Part shown: one piece after another, positions 25,001 to 35,440 of the stretch
Numbering within the stretch: the first letter of the stretch is position 1
Layout of the letters: every line of letters begins with the position of its first letter
Origin: Ypsolopha sequella
Taxonomy: Eukaryota > Arthropoda > Insecta > Lepidoptera > Ypsolophidae
Assembly (NCBI GenBank): GCA_934047225.1
Contig: OW203984.1
Coordinates: 3,977,201-4,041,200 of the forward strand
Direction: 5' to 3'
Length of the DNA stretch: 64,000 nt
The notes under the pieces: model-generated
Told to the model about the DNA's origin: nothing
What the model saw: the letters and a program-made list of their open reading frames with translations, nothing else
The model's database searches: none
Position numbers and translations under genes: made by a program

Positions 25001-28000
25001 GAAAATTCAATAAATATTGAAGATAGATTGCATTTTATTTTTAAAAGTAACTTGGTAGAACGGCATTCAAAGATTTTTGAAAAGTTGCCTTCTTGAGCCT
25101 TCCGTCTTCGCAGTTCTCCGCCATCGTCTTCCTTCCTATGTTATCCAGAAAGAAATTATCCCACCAAAAACATTTCATGTAAAGTAGGTTGCCAAGACTC
25201 ACAAGCTCATAAAAGTTATCAGATCTCCTAACCCTTCATCTTGGCCAAAAAGTATGACTTTCATTAAGTGACATTTTCTAGACCAAGCTATCTTCACCTA
25301 TCATAATCTATCATCATTTCATCATAGTATGTTTTTTCACCACTCAGCGAATGGTAAAAATTGGGTTTCAAATCCAACTGGGCCATAATCATTTTCGGAA
25401 AATTAGTTTTGTAAATAGATTTCCTAATTAATAACAGCGGCATTGATATGTGTTATTTAAACACCATTATATTGTACATCAAACATATCTTCTGAAAAAA
25501 AAAGTACTTAACACACAAAAACAAAGCCAAACCGACAAACTATCATGAATTACCAACTGGATTGCCGTTGTTTACTAATATTTTTGCATAAATAATGTAA
25601 TTAGTAACATTATTACGAGTACGGGACTCACCGTGTTTGGTTTTTATATTTTCCCGAATTCTCGGCAAAGTTTCATCTGCCATTTCGCGACCACAGCAGA
25701 TAAAACTCTGCCGAAAATTAGGGAAAATATAAAAACCAAACACGGCGAGTCCCGTACTCGTAATAATGTTTAAATTTTAAATCTTATAATGTAATTATTG
25801 TGTATCTTTTAAAGATTTAGCGCTTACAAAACAAGTTGGTTGTTCCACTTGGTGTTAGCCAAGGAAGTGCTGTAAAGTGCCGGTCTATCGATCGCCAGTG
25901 AGAAGATAGCTTTGTATTGCGGTTCGTCCAGGCACGGGAACACTTTCCTGGCGTGAGTAGGCTCCATTTGGGTGGCCGCCAGCCATCTGCAATCAGGGGA
26001 ATTGGTCAATATACTTACGTATACCGAAGCAGCCATGCGTTACAGTATGCCTTTTTTAGGGTTCCGTACCCAAAGAGTGCCAAACAGAATCCATTACTAA
26101 TATCCGTCTGTCCGTTTTTCACAGAAGTTTTAGATTGCAGGAGTGATAATGATTTGGAGCCAGTTGTTATGGCCTCTTACAGGGCAAATGTTGAAAAAAA
26201 TTGTGAATTTAAACCCAAGGGGAGTGTCCATATAAAAACCTTTAAAATAGCGCTTTTTAACGTTTTTTATTCCAGCTTTATCCTAAAACGGTAATCCGGT
26301 TAAGACGGAGCCAAATTGCTACTATTTTAGTGTATTTTTTTCTGTTGCTATTAACTAGAAGCATTTATATTGTGTGGTGGACACGGAACCCTTTATGCGC
26401 GCGTTTGACTCGCGCTTGACCGGTTTTTTACGATTACTTTTTTTGGATTATTCTTAAGAGGCTATGCGAATTTTATTTTTGTCACTGTCACTCCAAGCGA
26501 AAAATCGCGCAGTGTGAGAGGAGCGGATTCAGGGCAAAAGGGAAAAAAGTTGGTTTTATATTTTTATTAAAAAAACTAAAATAGCTAGCAAAATTTTAAA
26601 TATCAAATCTCTAGATATTGTTGAAACACACATAATAAAATATGTTTGAGTTCTGTATATGGTTCCTATATTAGTAAACGAGGAAAAAAAGTGTGTTTGA
26701 AGACCTCATTTCAACAACTATTTCTATCCAGGAAAATGTATCCAAACATGTTTTTCAATGTCAAAACCCTAGATTATATAGTCAAAATGCATATACCAGA
26801 AATTTATTAAAATTTTCCGTGTATTTTTTCGCATATCGCCTTAAGATTCATACCATCCATCCATCCATCCATCAGCCCGTATTCGTCCACTGCTGGACAT
26901 AGGCCTCCCCAATATTACGCCACTCTTGGCGGTCCTCAGTCATCCTCATCCAGCCGCCACCCGCAACGTCCTTCAGAAAGTCAGTCCAGCGGGCTCGAGG
27001 GCGACCTACGCTGCGCTTTGCTGTACGTGGTCTCCATTCCAATGCCTTACGGCCCCAACGGTTATCACGTCGGTGACAGATATGGCCAGATTCATACAAA
27101 AGGTAAAAACTGAATGTGAAGTCAACAGCTTATTTTCTTCATATTTTTTTTCATAAGCGTCTTTAATCTTTCATGTAGCGTTGATATTTTCTGAATGTTT
27201 TGCATAAGAAAAGCTTGAATTTTCAGATATAACGGAGGTAGCTGAAAACCAGCGCCAACCAAAGCATGTTTTGGATGGCACATAGCTGAGCTACACCCTT
27301 TTGTCGTGTTATTTTTATCTACAGATTACTCCCTACTTAAATAAACCTTATCTACTGTGTTAGCTATAAGTTCTTTTTATTCTTTTGTAAACGCGCCAAT
27401 AAATTTATTTTCTTTCTTTCTTTCATATTTCCTGCGTTTCTAAAGTGCACACAATTATGCTGGTCGGTGCCCATGTTACCCTGAAATAAAATTATCTTCA
27501 GACTGAAAACAAACACTTGATGATTGTATGTAAGTAGGTACTATAAAGACACTGCTTTCTTTTACGATAAAAATGTTTGACAAATTAGTTTATTCTAAGA
27601 TGAACCGAGCTTAAGCGAAAGATAGTAATATCATCGTCATCATTATCATCATAAGTTCTTTATTGCACAAATAAGACGTACAAAATGGAGGATTTAATGC
27701 ATAAAGCATTCTCTGCCAGTCAACCCAAAGATGATACAAGAAATATAAAAAGTAGTTGGTAGGCGAGCAGGAGAAATTAAAACTACCATAACAAAGTAAT
27801 TAAAGTTACTCTAAATCTAAACTAATGACTAGGTAACTTAACCTTACATAAAAAACTATACATGCTTTAATACTTATGATGTACTTACATGTAACTTTAT
27901 CTTCATTGAAAATGCCCGTCTATAGTACCTACCCAGTTTGGAATGATTTTCCACACTCTCTTAAAATTCTTCCCTCAATTGCTTCCTTCAAATTCAACTT

Positions 28001-31000
28001 GAAGAAGCACTTTTTGTCCTTTCAGCAGCTCTAGCTACTAATATGTGTGTATTGTACGTATTTATGTAGTGTATCATATTTAAATACATATAATAATATA
28101 TTAAGTTCCCTATGTTTAGTTTTTAGACCGTTAGGTAGTTAGGTATACTTTTAGGTTAATAGTGTTTGTAGACTATTATATTTATTATAGTTACATACAT
28201 ATTTATATCGCTCTTTATGCACTCAATTTAAATTTCAATAAGCAAATGCATAATTTTTCTTCATCTCTGTCATTTATTTTTGACTGGAAGAATTTTTTTT
28301 CAGAAAGTCCGCCTTTGCCTCTTAATTATAAATTGTATTTATCTGTGTAGGGGACGCAAATAGACGATGTCCAAGAATAAGAATATATGCAGGTGTCAGG
28401 TAAACGTTCTTTATTAAAATGAAAATAGGCTCTACACTTGACTCTACAGTCCACAAGTGGTACACACTATTATAAGAGCTTTACACTTTACTCTTCACGG
28501 TCAAAGGTTTGGAATGTATGTATCAGTCAGCTAACGCCGAGTATAGTGGGTTTGGAAGGTGTCAGCTACCGTCTCAATAGAGGCTTGATATGTATAATGT
28601 ATATGTATTGCTGAGTAAAGGCCTAAGTCACATACATTCTACTAAGAATACTTCGATATCGCGAGGCAGCGAATCAGTAACGCCATCTAGTGTCACGAGG
28701 CAGAAGTTTGTCATAGAAATGTCTATATCGTGATACACAGTACAACCAGCGCCATCTAGTGTTGATTATGCTGTTACATCTGTGTTTTTTGTGTGCAATA
28801 AAGTGTTTATTATTATTATTATTATTATTGTTACCCCAATAGCTCATAATCTCTCCAGAGGATAAAATGACAGAATTTGGTTTTTACATAATAAAGAATG
28901 CTTCGAATCATGCAGAAATTGAACAGTTTCTTTCTTGTGATATGTACGTATTAGCAATAAATTTATTCTTCAAGGAAAACTTCATTATTGTGTTTACCTA
29001 ATTGTTTTCTACAAAAACGTATTAGGTTATACTATGAACCAAAGTAAAAAAGGGCTGAGCAAGGTGTCTTTTAAAACTAATAAATAACTTTTAATTAATC
29101 ATAATTAAATTACTATTTAAACCTAATAAACTAATAATTGATTACTACCGCGGTCGGCAAGTTAGGCGTTGATGCCGAGGCACACATAATATGAGTACGT
29201 GAATCCATCAGTGCCCAGTTGCTGCCAAGAATTGTATAATACTTTTCTCAAACAATGCGTTTATATTCTAACTACGATTTGATAGGAACTTTTAGTAGTG
29301 AAGGTTTCTACTATAGACTCTATTAATATAGTAACACTTACCTTAACGTCCAGATATTCACTGTCTGGTACTTCATCCAAAATATTTTCATTGGACTACT
29401 AGAAGTTCGATTTATCTCGAACAAGTTTCTTTAAATTATGACCGTATTTTATTTTTTTTATTTTTATTTTATTTTATTTACACACATACAGTTGTACAAA
29501 CATATTTCAAATATACACCACTTAAACCCTTAGGGGTTTGTTTGCGGTGCTATTACAATCTGCCACATAAGTAAATTGATTAATCTAAGTTTTATGTTAA
29601 ATTAAATGTTCATAATATGATTTTATCTTAGCGGGTAGGTTTTAAAAGGAAAAATTACATTTTGATTTCTACTACAAATCCACAAACATATCCGTGGCAT
29701 CACGATGTTCCTTAATGCTTTAATATTAGAGCGCATTATTGATTGTGATGAATCCACCGACAAGTTTGTAGTCTTCTTACAAAGGAAGGTGCAAAATCAA
29801 ATACAATAGGAGCGTCAATTGTAACCGAAACAAGTTATTTTATGTTCGATGAATGATCTACAGGCTGTTTGTTACGTTGTAAGCTTGAGAAAAGGTAAAC
29901 TTTTAATTTTGACTTTATTACGCCCTTGTTTGAGAAAAGTTTATTTCTGCTCACTGAGCTGAGTAAATAACACTATAATTTCATATTATAGTTGGGTTTA
30001 GTTGTCTTCTATCATGATTGATTTTGATTTTCAAAAGTCTTTATTGAAAATAATTTGCAGTAACCAATTTGCAGTAAATGTAAACCTTAACTTCTATCAT
30101 GAGCCAATTATACAGAAGGTAGAAAGAGCGTTCGAATGATGTTTTCCTCGATCAATTGTCTGGGCCGAAGGGCTTCAATTCTACTGTCCAGTTTGCCGAC
30201 TGTGATCCCTGGCCTGCACAATCCATCTATCATCAATCCATCTATCTATATCAATGTCACACAGACCATGCTATCGGAACTCGAACCTGCAGTCTACCAA
30301 AGGGGAGTGCTTATCCGTTTTTGAAAAAAAATAACAAGACTGACTGCGTGTAGGGATTTTTCGAACCCATCATTGTTCTAAATTTATAATTAAATTCTTA
30401 AATTTTAATATTGCTTACTTTATTTTATTTTTCTTTACTGTTTTGCCGCCTCTTCAAGACAAGTGCAACAACAAGTACAGAGACAACAATACAATACAAT
30501 ACAATGCATAGCTTTATTGTCATACCACAAAAGAAAAATAATACAATAAATTGAACTTAAAAATACAAGTACAAAGGGTAAGTAAAAATAGGCGGTCTTA
30601 TCACTTAAAGCGATCTCTTCCAGACAACCCTATGATATATAATAATAATATTTACATTAAGATTGCTGAAGAGGCGGTGAACATGTAAAATAAGGTATAT
30701 AAAGTAGAAGCCAAGTTATATAAATAATAATACATACTAACATATACATATACCTACATATATAAATCATTATTTCAAACATAATATATACATTTAAATA
30801 ATGAAATATAAAAGCTGTATAAAATACAAAATATGTATATAATACAACAACAGAGACTAGACAATTTAAATTCAAGATGTTCAATTTATACCTTAATTAC
30901 AGCGATAAGAGGCTCAAAACCCATCACGTTTGGGACGAAATAATCGTCGGTAAAAAGCGGCTAAATCAAGCAAGGACTGTGACTTGCATTTTACAGTTTA

Positions 31001-33087
31001 CGCCTCTAACACCCTTTCGGGGATTCATGACGTGACGGTATGTTTTGATGGAACCGTCGACGTACAATTATTATACCCAGCTTAAAATGAAAAATATTGT
31101 ATAGGTTCTGGTAATAAACTGATAATATGGTACTTTCGAATAGAAAATTTGAAGTGGCAATAGAGAGTTAGGTATTGACTCACATATAAAGGTAATTATC
31201 ACAGATATTGATATTCATAAGCGGCTGTAGAATTATCAGGGGATTTCAAGTTTGAGATTGTAACTGATTGCGAAATTAATGTAGTAAAAGGAACTTTACC
31301 TTCTGTAAGTATATGAACCTAGGTGCCTTATCATAGTAACTATACTTTATATTATACTTTATATAACTATAACTTTTTATTTATAATATAGTTTATTTTT
31401 TAAGGTGTTTTAGTTTATTTTTAAGGATATTTTTAGTTTAGTTTAGATGTATTTAGTTTAGTCCTTTTTATTTTAATTTTAATGTTATTTAAGTTAATTG
31501 TTACAATAAAGATGTTACACAATAAAAAAATAAAAAATCTATAATATAATATAACATATCACGAATTAAATCAGGAGCGCTTTTACAATTTTACTTTGCT
31601 TTAATTTAATGTGCAAACTGCTCGATGAGCCAATCTGACTTGTTTATAAAAGTAAAAAAAAAATCTCGCGTTTAATGTACTTGTACATTATTAAATTACA
31701 TTATTGTACTTTATTAAATAAATAAAGTGAAACTATTATGTACAAGTGCTTTTAACTCGAGATGTGTTTTAAGTTTCACCAAGTGCTGACAATCGCAAGT
31801 ACAAAATTTTGTAAAAAAAAATTGGTTGCGAAATTGTATGTATAACTAATTTTGTGACAAGACCAGTCGAGCCAACTAGCACCGATTTTTCATGCAGCCA
31901 ATGACAGCCAAGCCAGATCCCCGGCACAGAATAAAAAATGGTTATTGGCCCTCGGTACCAAATACAAGCGAACAGATTTAATTACCTACTACTACAACAG
32001 TACCAGCCTGTCCGCACACGTCTGCGTGTGTGCGTGCACGGAGCAAAATGTGGCAATACTTGGTAGCATGGGAATCAGTCGTACTTCCAACTTGCCAAAG
32101 AGGTTAAATTGGGGGGAAGATGATTGTTAGCTAAGCTACTTTTTAGCTAAGCTCTCTTTGACATTGCTCTACCTGTAGGTATACAAGGTGTAAAAGCAAA
32201 AGCAAGAATCCTTCTAGGGTATGTTAGTATGAATCATAGAGTGTTTAAAAAAAATAGCGGCAATTTTTTTTTATGTAGCAGTACCACATAATAACACGAT
32301 TTGTTAAACTTGAAATACTCTAATCCGGTGGACACTCTCGCTGGTCGTTGACCTCTGATAGCGTCAGTAGCACAGAACATAATTACTCAATGTGATTGGT
32401 CGTTACCGCACTACGGGGTGAATGAACTGCATTGATAAGAGTGCGTAGCTGGATCTTAGGAAAACAATATAACTTTGCGTAAAAATTTAAGGTATACTTT
32501 TTTTTATCGTAATCATATCAGTATCGTGTATACTTTCATACCCTAAAGGGATTCTTGGTTTTGCATTTACACCCTGAATGTAAAATACAAGTTAAAGTCG
32601 TCCAAAATACAATAACAGATACTTACTTGGTAACTCCTCTTTCCGTATACGAACTCCTGTAGAACCCATTGAGGTCCTCTCTTATGGGACCTTTGTAGGT
32701 TATAGTCAACACGTACTGGACTCCAACCTGCAGAGCTGCTTCCAAATTTATATCCACAAACGTGTAGTTTTCAATAAAATGTAAAGGTGTAATCGGATTC
32801 AAACCGATCACCGTCGTATCACTGATCAGATGGATATCAGACGCGTTGAAGATGAGGTCTTGGGAATGGAGCCTGATGGTATCTACGTTGGTGCTATTGG
32901 TTTCAAGCGTGATGCTGACTTCTCCGTCGAACGTGAATGCGAGATCATTTCCAGTGTTGAAGTAGGGGGTGATGACAATGGCGTAGTGGGTGGGTTTTAG
33001 TGGTGAGTTCAGTCTGTAATTGGTGTCGCTTTGGACTGAGTTGAACAAGCATGCTGCTGACAACAATAGGAGAAAGTGTCGCAACAT
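8118..33087 (-). CDS. Aminopeptidase N paralogue (gene A), 13 coding exons, last exon not found
   Basis: M1 zinc aminopeptidase that trims N-terminal residues from peptides at the midgut brush border. Coding exons read on the minus strand: 33087-32627, 25986-25828, 23880-23566, 20812-20629, 18310-18069, 17049-16860, 15944-15755, 14734-14634, 13950-13774, 12969-12785, 8999-8832, 8536-8393, 8187-8118. All junctions are AG/GT and the phases join in frame (2586 nt, 862 codons). Signal peptide at residues 1-20; GAMEN at 301-305; HETTH at 337-341 with the third zinc ligand Glu360 after the usual 18 residues; transition-state Tyr near 424 (TITYQKAG); YRVNYD at the start of the C-terminal half. By comparison with gene B only about 67 C-terminal residues, the GPI tail, are missing; I found no match in 1-8117, so that exon probably lies left of the window. 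The exon structure matches gene B, so the two are tandem paralogues. Midgut location is inferred from the family. The APN class was not assigned. Confidence 0.92.
9225..9698. mobile_element. TTAA-flanked MITE, family T3 (copy 1)
   Basis: TTAAGGGCCTTAGTATCGCC at the left and GTAATCGCCTTAA at the right. The whole element recurs inverted at 60717-61189. Confidence 0.7.
9700..11800. other. Gene A intron, little recognised
   Basis: AT-rich intron between exons 12785 and 8999. A tRNA-like fragment at about 9855-9915 (inverse of GGTCGCGGGTTCAAATTC) is a piece of the SINE described at 54203-54538. A (TATTC)n run lies at 10478-10508. Otherwise I see nothing. Confidence 0.3.
11804..12326. mobile_element. 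MITE with TA target duplication and long inverted arms
   Basis: Ends CAGGGTGTAATCGTTAAGTG / CAGGTGTAATCGTTAAGTG inverted, flanked by TA on both sides; arms run about 150 nt (GTGACCAGGCGATTATTCCG is shared exactly). Tc1/mariner-type insertion is likely. Confidence 0.75.
12330..12775. repeat. Intron block shared with gene B (45832-46990)
   Basis: Shared stretches in order: TATAATTTGCAC, ACCTGTTTTCA, a CTAATGAGT segment, TTTTTACTATTTCGTA, TGTAAATAAA, CAACATTAGCTG-like, TATTGTTCAATTGTTATCCA, CCTAAACTATA. Both copies lie in the same orientation and in equivalent introns of the paralogues. It could be retained intron sequence or two insertions of one repeat. Confidence 0.6.
12996..13110. repeat. 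(GACGAT)n microsatellite before a gene A acceptor
   Basis: About 115 bp of GATGAC hexamers with two GTTCAC interruptions. It ends some 27 nt upstream of the acceptor of the gene A exon that starts at 12969. The Asp-rich ORF here is a by-product. Confidence 0.9.
13380..13740. repeat. Interspersed repeat R, copy 1 (with 49258-49562)
   Basis: About 300 bp match at high identity: TTTACGCCCGTGTATCATAC-like start, ATTATGATTGGCTCAAAAGG, CAGAGCCGTTAAACAGTGGA, AGGCTGCAGGTTAGCCAACC, AAGCCCTAGGGCAAAATAAT. Class unknown. It lies in a gene A intron 30-390 nt downstream of exon 13774-13950. A LINE-type 3' end (GTCTGGAAGAAATCGCTTAA) precedes it at 13270. Confidence 0.65.
14200..14620. mobile_element. TTAA-type MITE, family T2 (copy 2), ends 13 nt from a gene A donor
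   Basis: Right end GGGTATGCCATCCTCTTAA at 14602-14620; the left end is decayed. Bases 14621-14633 are all that separate it from the end of the gene A exon at 14634. Confidence 0.65.
14780..15001 (+). mobile_element. tRNA-derived SINE
   Basis: The head has A-box-like TGGCTGAAAGGCAGTGCG, CTGCTAATC as in serine tRNA (GCT), and a B box GGTTCAATTCC. A body with ACCAAGTGTGGACCGTGACT follows, ending in (TA)n. Related bodies at 59385-59536 and 30930-31035. It lacks a matching acceptor stem, so it is not a working tRNA gene. Confidence 0.65.
16557..16612. repeat. Perfect hairpin, 56 bp
   Basis: CATGGTCACAACATATTCCT then AAAGGG and the exact inverse around a few centre bases. Probably a minimal MITE; next to (TATG)n. 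Confidence 0.85.
16662..16842. mobile_element. Palindromic MITE 17 nt from a gene A donor
   Basis: Ends ATGTAAACAAAACG in both arms, then GGATAGCCGACCAGTTTCAG and CAGATTCAG inverted on the other side. Bases 16843-16859 separate it from the exon ending at 16860. Confidence 0.75.
17690..18045. repeat. Degenerate tandem repeat, units about 40-60 bp
   Basis: About seven units follow the pattern CTCAATCTGCTACGATCC, ACACATCTCTTTTGCTTCC. Units start near 17697, 17739, 17817, 17879, 17922, 17985 and 18026. A single similar unit is at 58485-58545. The array ends about 24 nt from the gene A donor at 18069. Confidence 0.65.
18660..19240 (-). mobile_element. LINE reverse-transcriptase C-terminal fragment
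   Basis: The minus strand reads [20 protein letters not shown] and FDCPILTHW, then an AT-rich 3' UTR with AATAAA-like repeats. It is similar to the fragment at 61905-62400, so both are 5'-truncated copies of one family. Confidence 0.65.
19486..19751. mobile_element. Palindromic MITE, family P3
   Basis: Arms TACAAGGTGACTTTTCCATC ... and inverse, about 120 nt each, with the shared core GAATCACTATGGGGAGTC. Surrounded by TATATA repeats, consistent with TA targets. In a gene A intron. Confidence 0.7.
19915..20544 (+). mobile_element. Helitron-like element, probable
   Basis: The 3' end has GGGTGAAGCCGCGGGC and stops in CTAG (20541-20544) followed by T, as in Lep1-type Helitrons. The 5' side near 19920 (ATAATAAAACAGTAGAACCC) resembles 15197-15225. 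The exact start is not defined. No Rep/helicase frame. Confidence 0.5.
20629..20812 (-). CDS. Gene A exon with the zinc-binding HEXXH motif
   Basis: It encodes [16 protein letters not shown] followed by [10 protein letters not shown]. The two His and one Glu of HETTH plus the Glu of NEG complete the M1 zinc site, so the enzyme should be active. The usual sequence in this family is HELAH; Thr-Thr in the middle is less common but keeps HEXXH. TTAA MITE copy 2 starts about 100 nt upstream of its acceptor. Confidence 0.93.
20913..21337. mobile_element. TTAA-type MITE, family T1 (copy 2)
   Basis: GAGGCTATGCGAATTTTATT at the left and TTCGCATATCCACTTAA at the right; the left TTAA is mutated to TTAG. 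In the intron upstream of the HEXXH exon of gene A, about 100 nt from its acceptor. Confidence 0.75.
21825..22320 (+). mobile_element. LINE 3' end with ORF2 C-terminus
   Basis: Reads [20 protein letters not shown] then [14 protein letters not shown], the common C-terminal end of jockey/CR1-type ORF2, followed by a 3' UTR with GCTGAAAACCAGCGTTGTGC and an AT-rich end. Similar UTR ends at 27240 and 40440. Confidence 0.65.
22330..23215. other. Gene A intron, nothing recognised
   Basis: AT-rich, no repeat or exon identified on either strand. Confidence 0.3.
23218..23484. mobile_element. Palindromic MITE, family P4
   Basis: Arms of about 75 nt: ACTTGTAACAGAAAGGTGTA... with inverse; AGCTTATTCAGTCAATGGTA and ACAACTTTTACTATGGA are shared exactly. 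Both strands give the same short peptide, a by-product of the palindrome. Relatives at 36301-36500 and about 53515-53715. Confidence 0.75.
23566..23880 (-). CDS. Gene A exon with the GAMEN motif
   Basis: It encodes the segment from [20 protein letters not shown] to [17 protein letters not shown] binds the free N-terminus of the substrate and defines exopeptidase activity in M1 peptidases; here it is intact. The acceptor is CTTTACAG and the donor is GTATAT, which is weaker than most donors of this gene but gives the same phase and junction residue (Arg) as the equivalent exon of gene B. Confidence 0.93.
23938..24535. mobile_element. hAT-like non-autonomous element with perfect 8-bp target duplication
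   Basis: Ends CAGGGGTCTAGAAAC and, inverted, CAGGGGTCTCCAAAC; flanked by CATTAGAA on both sides (23930-23937, 24536-24543). 598 bp, no transposase frame. GGCCCGCGGGCC near the left end is typical of hAT MITEs. Contains the palindrome 24050-24192. Confidence 0.88.
24050..24192. repeat. Near-perfect palindrome inside the hAT element
   Basis: Two arms of about 71 nt (AGGAAAACAGTTAAATTAAA ... GTCACATTGTGAC and inverse) with almost no spacer. Includes TATTTCGGGCCATTCGGGCC. Confidence 0.9.
24720..24969. mobile_element. MITE with TAAAGCCTGACC ends
   Basis: TAAAGCCTGACCAAGAAAAT at the left and ATTTTCCTGGTCAGGCTTTA at the right, about 30 nt of terminal repeat. TA-type target likely. Confidence 0.75.
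25606..25770. mobile_element. Palindromic MITE, 165 bp
   Basis: Arms AACATTATTACGAGTACGGG and on through TTTGGTTTTTATATTTTCCC, with inverse, about 72 nt each. Its end is 58 nt from the gene A donor at 25828. Confidence 0.8.
26454..26844. mobile_element. TTAA-flanked MITE, family T1 (copy 3)
   Basis: Both TTAA sites intact (26454-26457, 26841-26844). The interior is close to copies 2 and 4. Confidence 0.8.
26860..27100 (-). mobile_element. RTE-type LINE C-terminus
   Basis: The minus strand reads [37 protein letters not shown] and GEAYVQQWT, then a (GGAT)n tail at 26852-26872. This is the usual end of RTE-clade ORFs in Lepidoptera. It abuts MITE T1 copy 3. Confidence 0.75.
27640..27800 (-). 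repeat. LINE 3' end, minus strand
   Basis: GTTGACTGGCAGAGAATGCT and TTTATGCATTAAATCCTCC on the minus strand, followed by TTTATTGCAC-type ends, match the familiar 3' UTR pattern of moth LINEs. No coding part. Confidence 0.4.
27930..28160 (+). mobile_element. LINE ORF2 C-terminus and 3' UTR
   Basis: Reads [20 protein letters not shown] then [12 protein letters not shown] and a stop, the same kind of end as at 21825. AT-rich tail. Confidence 0.55.
28830..30490. other. Gene A intron, mostly unrecognised
   Basis: Part of the 6.6-kb intron between exons 32627 and 25986. The (ATT)n run at 28806-28830 precedes it; a T-rich LINE-like end lies at 29450-29570. Otherwise nothing recognised. Confidence 0.3.
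30490..30625 (-). repeat. LINE 3' end, minus strand
   Basis: (CAATA)n at 30487-30502, then on the minus strand GGTTGTCTGGAAGAGATCGC TTTAAGTGATAAGACCGCC, the common 3' UTR motif. Similar plus-strand motifs at 7165-7200, 13268-13310 and 57382-57420. Confidence 0.5.
32184..32576. mobile_element. MITE with CARGGTGTAA ends, near gene A exon 1
   Basis: Left CAAGGTGTAAAAGCAAAAGC, right inverse CAGGGTGTAAATGCAAAACC; then AAGAATCCYTYTAGGGTATG in both arms. Terminal bases resemble the element at 11804-12326. Its end is about 50 nt from the donor of the first coding exon of gene A. Confidence 0.72.
32627..33087 (-). CDS. Gene A coding exon 1: signal peptide and N-terminal domain
   Basis: The start ATG (33087-33085) lies 2 nt after a good acceptor (TTGTTTCAG, ending at 33090), so the 5' UTR is split by an intron. 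The first 20 residues are [20 protein letters not shown], a clear secretion signal. The [20 protein letters not shown] segment is the normal start of an insect APN. The exon ends in phase 2 at a GTAAGT donor. In gene B the matching sequence is split into two exons by an extra intron. Confidence 0.93.
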
Positions 33088-33339
33088 GGCTGAAACAAGT
33101 AACACTGAGTAAGAATAATGGAAACAAAAGGTGTTCCTAATCAAGAAGATTAAAAACCTGTAATGGTAAGGATATGTGTGAAGAGATGCATATATTTACA
33201 TACATTCTAATAAATTTATTTGGAACAATAAACGTCTTTAAAAAGTATGTTTGAATAACTTTGGTTGCTGATTTAACATTTTTATTGTTAAGCACTAGAA
33301 TAGAATAGACCTCCAGAATTTGTTAAAGATAACAAATAA

Positions 33340-35440
33340 AGATAAAAATATTTATTTGCATAAATTGTGGTACATAAGTTGTTATAAATTATATATAGTT
33401 CAGCACAATTTGCCCAAATAGACATGCAAGATTTAAAACGATAAGATTATATTATTTTACAATTATAATAGGATAAGTATTAATTCAATATTCTTAATTT
33501 TATGCAATAATAATCTCTCTAGGTCTAAGATCTATAAACTCTTTAATAGAATAAAAACATTTTACAGACAACCAGCTAAACAGCTTTTTCTTAAATAAGC
33601 GAGTAGGTAAATCTTTAAGAGAATCAGGTAACTTGTTTAAAATTTTGATTTGCATAAAATATGTACTTCTTTGGCAAAAATCAGTTCTATATTGTGGTGT
33701 AATTAATTTATTAGGGTAACGGGTATTAAAACCATACTTGTTCGAATTTTTCGAGTACAAGTTTTGGTGGGATTTCGCGAAACATTCTACTTCGTAAATG
33801 TACAGACTCGGTAAGGTTAACAGCTTGTGTTTAGCAAAGTGGGGCTTACATGAATCTGTGGGGGCAATATTGCAGATGGCACGAATACATTTTTTTATAC
33901 GACAAATACTCTATCTATATCTCGGGCATTACCCCAAAGAATAATCCCATAGCGTAATAACGACATTACATAGCCATGATAGGCTACAATTGCTGTTTTT
34001 AAATCAGAGTTTCTCTGTAAGCGATATAATGCATAAACAAATTTATTTATCTTTGAGAAAATTTTATATATATGAGGAACCCATGTTAAATTTTGATCTA
34101 ATATTAATCCTAAAAATTTCGTTTCTTTAGTCTCTTCTATTTTTTCTCCATTACAGTATATTTTTATGTCATGATGTTTCATTTTGTTATTCCTAAATTG
34201 AATATATTTTGTTTTATTTATGTTTATTCTAAGATTGTTGTTATGAAGCCAGTCTACTATTTTACGTATATTATTATTCACGTCATTTTCAAAATTATCT
34301 TTGTTTTTACAAACAGATATATCGTCGGCAAATAGAATACATTTATTATCAATGGCGTCTGGGAGATCGTTGATATAAATCAAAAAAAGAAGGGGTCCTA
34401 GGACACTACCTTGTGGTACCCCAAATTTATTTATTTCTTCTGCTGATATATATACTATATTTTCATGTTTGTTATTTATTCTATTAATCTCTACAGTTTG
34501 TTTCCGATCATTAAGATAAGTATACAACCAGTTTATAGTTACACCTCGTAGACCGTAAAGTTCACATTTTTTCAAAAGAAGTTCATGTGAAACATAGTCA
34601 AAGGCTTTGCTCATGTCAAAAAATGTTATGCAAGTTGTTTTAGATTTATCGACATTTTCTGTTATCTCCTTTATGAGCTGGAACCCTGCAAGTGTGGTTG
34701 ATTTGTTATTATCAAATCCATTTTGTTCAATGTTGAGGGTTTCATTTTTATTAAGGAAATTGATCAATCTGCAGTACATAGGTTTTTCAAAGATTTTGGA
34801 AAAAATAGAAATAGTTAGTTTTTATTTAGTATAGTTTTATTTTGTTTATAATTGTATATTGATAGGTAAAACTTGTTTGAAGAACTAACAAGAGTTAGAC
34901 CAGATTTCGTTCCATAAAATATTAGAAACTAAAGCTATAGGTCTGTAATTTTGAATATTAGTTTTGTCGTCTTTTTTGTAAAGAGGCTTTATAATAGATG
35001 GTTTTAAGGCATCTGGAAAAGTTCCTTCTGTAAATGTTAGATTAATTATATAACTTAGAACATCTGAAATGTAATTAGCACTTATTTTTATGGTTTTCGT
35101 TGTGAAGCTGTCGTATCCAACAGCACCTGTTGTTTTTAACTTTTTTATGATAGATAAAATTTCTGAGCCATCACAGGGTTTTAAAAAATAGATTTATTTT
35201 GAGTTTTTTTTCTATTTGTAGTAATATTTGTTGATTTGCCATTATTTATGTCTTTTTTGTCACTGTCAATGAAACTTTTATTAAACTCATTAGCTATTAT
35301 TTTTGGATCTGTTATGATTTTGTTTTCAATATTATTTTTTTCTATTTATGTTAAAGGTTCATATTTGTTTTTTTTTTCTTTAATAAGGTGCCAGGTAGTT
35401 TTACATTTATTTTTTGAAAGAAGTAAATCATACTCTTAAA
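33340..35440 (-). mobile_element. Non-LTR retrotransposon (LINE) with reverse-transcriptase domain, 5'-truncated and broken
   Basis: The longest open piece, 34779-33895 (294 residues), holds reverse-transcriptase motifs in order: FFDMSKAFDYVSHELLLKK, GVPQGSVLGPLLFLIYINDL, and the catalytic FADDIS box near 34320-34335. The upstream part to about 35440 (KIIANEFNKSFIDSDKKDIN) and the downstream C-terminus (33760-33500, IKILNKLPDSLKDLPTRLFK) are in other frames, so there are frameshifts. No endonuclease domain remains. The style fits the jockey/CR1 group. It lies in the first intron of gene A, same strand as the gene, between the non-coding and first coding exons, and is the longest retroelement in the window. 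It cannot move by itself. Confidence 0.85.
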
